Notes under the pieces: model-generated | What the model was told of the DNA's origin: nothing | What the model saw: the letters and a program-made list of their open reading frames with translations, nothing else | The model's database searches: none | Shown here: piece by piece, positions 6,459-10,000 of the stretch | How the letters are laid out: the number at the start of each line of letters is the position of its first letter | Position numbering within the stretch: position 1 is the first letter of the stretch | Program-made: the position numbers and the translations under genes | NCBI RefSeq assembly: GCF_020217005.1 | Contig: NZ_JAIWOI010000127.1 | Location: forward strand, 1 to 10,000 | Origin: Rheinheimera sp. | GTDB taxonomy: Bacteria; Pseudomonadota; Gammaproteobacteria; Enterobacterales; Alteromonadaceae | Direction: 5' to 3' | Length of the DNA: 10,000 nt

Positions 6459-7760
6459 TTATCGGATCTGCAACACAGTGTTTTGTAGGGTACTGTTCAC
6501 TTCAAGTGCTCTTGAGTTGGCCTGGAAGTTACGCTGGGCAGCAATTAAATCAACCAGCTCATTGGTCAGGTTCACGTTTGAACTTTCCAGTGCTGAGGAG
6601 TTAATAGAACCATAAGTACCGGAGTTTGCCTCACCCGCTAAAGCTTCACCAGACATCAAACTTTGACGCCAGGAGGTATTACCTGACTGAGTCAAACCCT
6701 GTGGGTTAGCAAACTTCACCATAGCGACCTGAGCTAAGAAAGTTTGGTCGCCATTGGAGTAAGACGCCATTACCTTTCCAGCCGCATCAATGTCAACACT
6801 GGTCAAGCGACCCACTGTAGTACCGTCACCATCCAAACTACCCAACTCAAACTTCGACGAATACTGGGTAGGGTTTTTTGTACCTGCAGGATCAGTAAAA
6901 TTGATCGATACGTCAGTAGTAAACTGCGCACCATTAGTTAACAAACCATCTAAGGTCGCTTTTGGCATCACCAGCGACGGCATAGGCACTGTAGTTGGGT
7001 TACCGTTTAAATCAAAATCCAACACAGGAGTAGCGGCTGGCAAGGTAAAAGGTGTGCCTGTGTTGTCGTCCAATACGGCATACACTTCCCAATCGTTATC
7101 TGTCACGGGATCGGTACGACGGAAATACATAGATAAAATATGAGGTTCACCCAAACTGTCATAAATAGTGGTTGAGGTTTGGTTGTTATAAGTGGCTGAG
7201 TTAGTGGCGTCAAAAGCTGGCAAAGGCACAGCTTTTGGTTGCTGCCGCGAATCCAGGTTCATCGTCAAAAACACGTTTTGCGTCGCACGGGGTGCACCAG
7301 CCGTATTTGGGATCTGAATAGGTGAAGTGGTACTTAAACTCACAGAGGTTGTTTCCCCTGTAGCTGGGTTCACCGGGAAACCTTGTAAGAAACCACCGTT
7401 GTTATCAGAGATAAAATTGTTTTTATCCAGTTTAAAAGCGCCAGCTCTGGTGTAGGAATAGTCACGGTTGCCAATTTCCGGCGCTATGGCAAAAAAACCA
7501 TCGCCTGTGATAGCCAAATCCAGTGAGTTATTCGTGAACTTTAACGAGCCCTGAGAAAACTGCTGTGCCACTTTAGATGTGGTGACACCGTCCCCGACTT
7601 TAGTTTTGTTTGAACTGAATACAGAAGCCGCATACACATCAGCAAATTCGGCTCGGGACTCTTTAAAGCCTGTGGTATTGACGTTGGCGATGTTATTCGC
7701 GGTAGTATCAATGTCCTTTTGAGCCGCAGCCAGGCCACTTAACGCTATATTAAAACTCAT
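6459..7760 (-). CDS. flgE: Flagellar hook protein FlgE
   Basis: FlgE polymerises into the hook, the flexible joint between rod and filament. The product is 433 residues, within the family range of about 400-450. The N-terminal rod/hook signature ANNIANVNTTGFKESRAEF is at residues 21-39. The family-typical segment LDLAITGDGFFAI follows, and the C-terminal D0 helix starts near residue 391 with LESSNVNLTNELVDLIAAQR. The middle (about 150-330) is the variable surface-exposed D1/D2 region, rich in Thr, Asn and Asp. No signal peptide is present, as expected for a type III export substrate. A GAGGTG ribosome binding site lies 5 nt before the ATG. It is the last gene of the flgBCDE unit: a strong terminator starts about 16 bp after its stop. 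Confidence 0.98.
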   Translation of the reverse strand: MSFNIALSGLAAAQKDIDTTANNIANVNTTGFKESRAEFADVYAASVFSSNKTKVGDGVTTSKVAQQFSQGSLKFTNNSLDLAITGDGFFAIAPEIGNRDYSYTRAGAFKLDKNNFISDNNGGFLQGFPVNPATGETTSVSLSTTSPIQIPNTAGAPRATQNVFLTMNLDSRQQPKAVPLPAFDATNSATYNNQTSTTIYDSLGEPHILSMYFRRTDPVTDNDWEVYAVLDDNTGTPFTLPAATPVLDFDLNGNPTTVPMPSLVMPKATLDGLLTNGAQFTTDVSINFTDPAGTKNPTQYSSKFELGSLDGDGTTVGRLTSVDIDAAGKVMASYSNGDQTFLAQVAMVKFANPQGLTQSGNTSWRQSLMSGEALAGEANSGTYGSINSSALESSNVNLTNELVDLIAAQRNFQANSRALEVNSTLQNTVLQIR

Positions 7761-7780
7761 AGTTCACCTCAATTCTTTGA

Positions 7781-8521
7781 TTAGGTAGCAATTTCTTCAA
7801 TATCAGATAATTTTTTCTGGCCTTGGCCGTACACATTTAACAGCAGACCCTGAGTGGTGCCGTTGCCTAAAGTAATACTGGTGACAGGAGCATAGACAGA
7901 GGTCACGATAGCTTCGTTTTTGCCTGCGATAGAACCTTCAACGGAAATGGTGTAAACACCGGCCTTTGCAACTTCCATCACCGGGTTGCCTTTGTCATCA
8001 ACCTTAGGAGTACCATCTTCATTCAGAGCCTGAGTATCAGTGGTACCATCCCATGGCAATTGCAAACGTCCTGCATCGGCTTTTTCTATGGTGGCAGAAC
8101 GAACTACAACACCATCGGCATTTTTAATCTGCACTTTGATATTTGTTGCATTTTCAGGAAAATTAGCACTGGCAACTACTTCATTTTTACCGTCAAAAAC
8201 CATCTCATCAGACTTCACCAACACATACTGCCCTACCAAAGAGGAGGCTTGCAGTGCCTGACTGGAGTTCATAGTGGTGGCGAAATCTTTAAAGTTAGTA
8301 TTCAGGGACGCAATACCATCCGCCATCGTGAACTGAGTCATCTGAGCTATCATTTGATCGTTTTCTACCGGCTTAGTCGGATCCTGATAAGCCAGCTGCT
8401 GAGTTAACAAAGCAAAGAAGTCAGACTGGGTTAAAGCTCCGTTATTGTTGTCCGTGGTAGTGGGCTTATCTCCCCAATACATACCATCCAGTGGATTCGT
8501 TGTATTATCGACTTTACTCAT
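7781..8521 (-). CDS. flgD: Flagellar hook assembly (capping) protein FlgD
   Basis: FlgD forms the temporary cap at the tip of the growing hook, directs FlgE polymerisation, and is replaced by FlgK when the hook is finished. The product is 246 residues. The conserved N-terminal capping region is clear: QSDFFALLTQQLAYQDPTKP at residues 32-51, then NDQMIAQMTQF up to residue 64. After a helical stretch to about residue 95, the C-terminal part (about 97-240) has the alternating beta pattern of the FlgD Tudor-like and Ig-like domains, including LQLPWDGTTD, a form of the family's F.WDG-type motif. An AAGGGG-type ribosome binding site precedes the ATG. It is followed 20 bp later by flgE, its assembly partner. 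Confidence 0.97.
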   Translation of the reverse strand: MSKVDNTTNPLDGMYWGDKPTTTDNNNGALTQSDFFALLTQQLAYQDPTKPVENDQMIAQMTQFTMADGIASLNTNFKDFATTMNSSQALQASSLVGQYVLVKSDEMVFDGKNEVVASANFPENATNIKVQIKNADGVVVRSATIEKADAGRLQLPWDGTTDTQALNEDGTPKVDDKGNPVMEVAKAGVYTISVEGSIAGKNEAIVTSVYAPVTSITLGNGTTQGLLLNVYGQGQKKLSDIEEIAT

Positions 8522-8531
8522 GCCCTACCCC

Positions 8532-8948
8532 TTATCTTTGGCCCAGCATCAAAGTGCGGCTGACCATTTGTTTGGCAGCATCAGCAACCTGCACATTGGT
8601 CTCATAAGAACGGGAAGCAGAAATCATATTGGCCATTTCTTCCATGATGTTGACATTAGGTTTGTAGATGTAACCTTTTTCATCGGACAAAGGATGATGA
8701 GGTGCATATTCAACATTCAGTGGCGCATCTGACTCCACTATGCCTAGTACCTGAACCTTTGCTCCTTCCTGGCCAAGCTGAGCTTGCTCAAGGGCAGTCG
8801 CAAATACAGGGTGACGTGCTCTGTAGGTTTGATCGATGCTGCTACTAATGCTATTGGCATTGGCCATATTACTGGCCGTAGTATTTAACCGTACTTGCTG
8901 CGCGGACATGCCGCTCCCGGCTATATCAAAAACGTTATACAGGCTCAT
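8532..8948 (-). CDS. flgC: Flagellar basal-body rod protein FlgC
   Basis: FlgC is a proximal rod subunit exported by the flagellar type III system. The product is 138 residues, typical for the family. The N-terminal rod helix includes NTTASNMANANS at residues 22-33. The conserved C-terminal block starts YIYKPNVNIMEEMANMISAS at residue 93 and continues into RSYETNV. The ATG overlaps the flgB stop by one base. A GGAGG Shine-Dalgarno lies within the last flgB codons, which supports both the start and coupled translation. It is followed 10 bp later by flgD. Confidence 0.97.
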   Translation of the reverse strand: MSLYNVFDIAGSGMSAQQVRLNTTASNMANANSISSSIDQTYRARHPVFATALEQAQLGQEGAKVQVLGIVESDAPLNVEYAPHHPLSDEKGYIYKPNVNIMEEMANMISASRSYETNVQVADAAKQMVSRTLMLGQR

Positions 8949-9349
8949 TATTGCGTACCTCCGCCAATGGCCTTTTTCAGGCCGCTTATACGACTGTTCA
9001 GGAAATTCAGCGTGGTTTGATACTCCATGCTATTACGGGTAAAAGCATTTCGTTCTTCGTGGATGTCAACACTGTTGCCATCCCCTGTATCAGGCTGATT
9101 CGGAATTCGGTATTGAGTTTCAGAATGACGGGCAGTCGAAATTTCAAAATGCTTAGGATCGGTTCGGCCAAGCGAACCCGACTGGCGTGATTGAGCACCA
9201 GCTAATGCAGTTTGAAAATCCATGTCTTTTGCCTTGTAACCCGGAGTATCAGCATTTGCGATATTTTCGGCCAAGACTTGAGAACGTTTGTCGCGGATCA
9301 GTAGCGCATCTGGATGTAGCCCAAATGCTTTTTCGAAGCTGATTGCCAT
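8948..9349 (-). CDS. flgB: Flagellar basal-body proximal rod protein FlgB
   Basis: FlgB is one of the proximal rod subunits that join the MS-ring export gate to the distal rod. With the start at 9349 the product is 133 residues, the normal FlgB length. The N-terminal rod signature LAENIANADTPGYKAKDMDF lies at residues 26-45, and the C-terminal helix region VDIHEERNAFTRNSMEYQ at 94-111. It has no signal peptide, as expected for a substrate of the flagellar type III export apparatus. The stop codon TAA overlaps the flgC ATG by one base (TAATG), indicating translational coupling. It is the first gene after the sigma-54 promoter and so should head the flgBCDE unit. A longer version starting at 9379 is unlikely because it would begin upstream of the predicted transcript start. 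Confidence 0.96.
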   Translation of the reverse strand: MAISFEKAFGLHPDALLIRDKRSQVLAENIANADTPGYKAKDMDFQTALAGAQSRQSGSLGRTDPKHFEISTARHSETQYRIPNQPDTGDGNSVDIHEERNAFTRNSMEYQTTLNFLNSRISGLKKAIGGGTQ

Positions 9350-9357
9350 TGTTGCCA

Positions 9358-9361
9358 TCCT
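9358..9361 (-). promoter_or_regulatory. flgB ribosome binding site that decides the start
   Basis: AGGA lies 8 nt before the ATG at 9349. The other in-frame ATGs fail: the one at 9358 abuts the AGG, leaving no spacing, and the one at 9379 is upstream of the transcription start predicted from the sigma-54 promoter. The site therefore supports a protein beginning MAISFEKAFG, the usual FlgB N-terminus. Confidence 0.6.
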
Positions 9362-9385
9362 GTTTTTCAGAGATGGCAAATATCT

Positions 9386-9401
9386 AGCAAAACTCAGGCC
9401 A
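9386..9401 (-). promoter_or_regulatory. Sigma-54 (RpoN) -24/-12 promoter for flgBCDE
   Basis: Read on the minus strand the element is TGGCCTGAGTTTTGCT. It has the -24 TGGC and the -12 TTGCT at the exact RpoN spacing of the consensus TGGCAC-N5-TTGCW. Counting from the -12 C, transcription should begin near 9375, giving a leader of about 26 nt before the flgB ATG at 9349. It lies between the cheR stop and flgB, where a sigma-54 promoter is known in Vibrio and Pseudomonas flagellar systems. An NtrC-type activator (FlrC/FleR or FlrA/FleQ) would be required; no activator site was identified. Confidence 0.8.
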
Positions 9402-9411
9402 ATATTTTAGG

Positions 9412-10000
9412 TCAGATTTTTTTTCGGTACACTATGCCCGGGTTACAACGCACCATATCAAAATCGTTGTTTAGGCTGGAAAGGGACTCTGAAGCGCCCA
9501 AAAACAAGTAACCACGCGGGTTTAAGGCCTGTGAGAACTGTTTTATAATTTTCATTTTGACTTCAGGAGAGAAGTAAATAAGCACATTGCGGCAAAAAAT
9601 AATGTCGAATTTACCAAGCAGAGTATAACTATCAAGCAAGTTTAAATGCCGGAACGAAACGTTTTTGCGGACGGCATCTTTTAGCCGCATCATGCCGTTA
9701 CCGGAATCGTCAAAAAACTTACTACGTCGCTCCGGCGACAAACCTCGGGACAAAGCTAAACCATCATATTCTGCGCGCTGACAGTGTTCGAGCATTGCAT
9801 TAGAAATATCGGTTCCTAAGATAGTGATTCCTAAAGGGAAGGCCGAAGGTCTGCTTTGCTGATACTCCAACCCCGTCATAGCTATCGAATAAGGTTCCTG
9901 ACCTGAAGAACTGGCAGCTGACCAAATTTTGACGGTCTTATGATCCTTTTCAAATTCAGGCAATATTTGCTTCTTTAACAGCTCGTAGGGGTAGTTGTCA
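9412..10000 (-). CDS. cheR: Chemotaxis protein methyltransferase CheR (N-terminus outside the window)
   Basis: CheR transfers methyl groups from S-adenosylmethionine to glutamates of chemoreceptors, setting adaptation together with the CheB methylesterase. The window holds the last 195 residues and the TAA stop; the reading frame stays open to the right edge, so roughly 80 residues of the helical N-terminal domain are missing. A TTG at 9961-9963 lies inside the conserved domain and is not the start. Visible motifs are the SAM-binding motif I WSAASSSGQEPYSIAM, the following strand and acidic residue in ILGTDIS, the segment ending in LSRGL before the beta-subdomain, CRNVLIYFSPE, and GYLFLGASESL near the C-terminus. 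The beta-subdomain (FFDDSGNGMMRLKDAVRKN) looks short compared with enterobacterial CheR. The gene sits directly upstream of flgB, as in Vibrio and Pseudomonas relatives, separated by a 62-bp gap that carries the flgB promoter. Confidence 0.96.
   Translation of the reverse strand, partial: DNYPYELLKKQILPEFEKDHKTVKIWSAASSSGQEPYSIAMTGLEYQQSRPSAFPLGITILGTDISNAMLEHCQRAEYDGLALSRGLSPERRSKFFDDSGNGMMRLKDAVRKNVSFRHLNLLDSYTLLGKFDIIFCRNVLIYFSPEVKMKIIKQFSQALNPRGYLFLGASESLSSLNNDFDMVRCNPGIVYRKKI

Noticed and set aside
1..10000. Mobile elements, CRISPR arrays, tRNA or rRNA genes
   Set aside because: No transposase or integrase motifs, regularly spaced repeats or structural RNA signatures were seen; nearly all sequence is flagellar coding sequence on one strand.

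Overview
This window is a flagellar and chemotaxis locus from a polar-flagellate-type gammaproteobacterium. Every gene lies on the minus strand, so transcription runs from position 10000 towards position 1. The order cheR, flgB, flgC, flgD, flgE, (small extra gene), flgF, flgG, flgH, flgI, flgJ, flgK is the standard rod/hook/ring cluster. A CheR methyltransferase upstream of flgB, sigma-54-type promoters and a two-domain FlgJ fit Vibrio/Pseudomonas/Alteromonadales-like bacteria. The protein sequences look most like the Alteromonadales/Rheinheimera side, but that is an impression; I cannot name the genus.

Layout in transcription order. The 3' two thirds of cheR (9412-10000) enters from the right edge. 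A sigma-54-like promoter (9386-9401) sits in the 62-bp gap before flgB (start at 9349) and should drive flgB-flgC-flgD-flgE, which are closely packed or overlapping. A strong rho-independent terminator (6415-6443) lies directly after flgE. A 129-residue secreted protein of unknown function follows (5961-6350, GTG start). A second sigma-54-like promoter (5847-5862) then starts flgF-flgG-flgH-flgI-flgJ, again closely packed. At the flgJ/flgK boundary is a sigma-28 (FliA)-like promoter (1414-1440) whose -35 box begins with the flgJ stop codon. It should give flgK (start at 1376), which runs off the left edge, its own late expression.

The gene products form one structure. FlgB, FlgC, FlgF and FlgG make the rod. 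FlgJ caps the rod and cuts peptidoglycan for it. FlgH and FlgI form the outer-membrane L-ring and periplasmic P-ring. FlgD caps the growing hook made of FlgE. FlgK is the first hook-filament junction protein. CheR methylates chemoreceptors. The promoter types match the usual hierarchy: basal body and hook under sigma-54, hook-associated protein under FliA after hook completion.

Most of the window is ordinary. The points worth a second look are the small secreted protein between flgE and flgF, the terminator and promoters that divide the cluster into transcription units, and the FliA promoter embedded in the flgJ stop codon. There are no gene-free stretches over 300 bp, and I see no mobile elements, tRNA/rRNA genes or CRISPR arrays.
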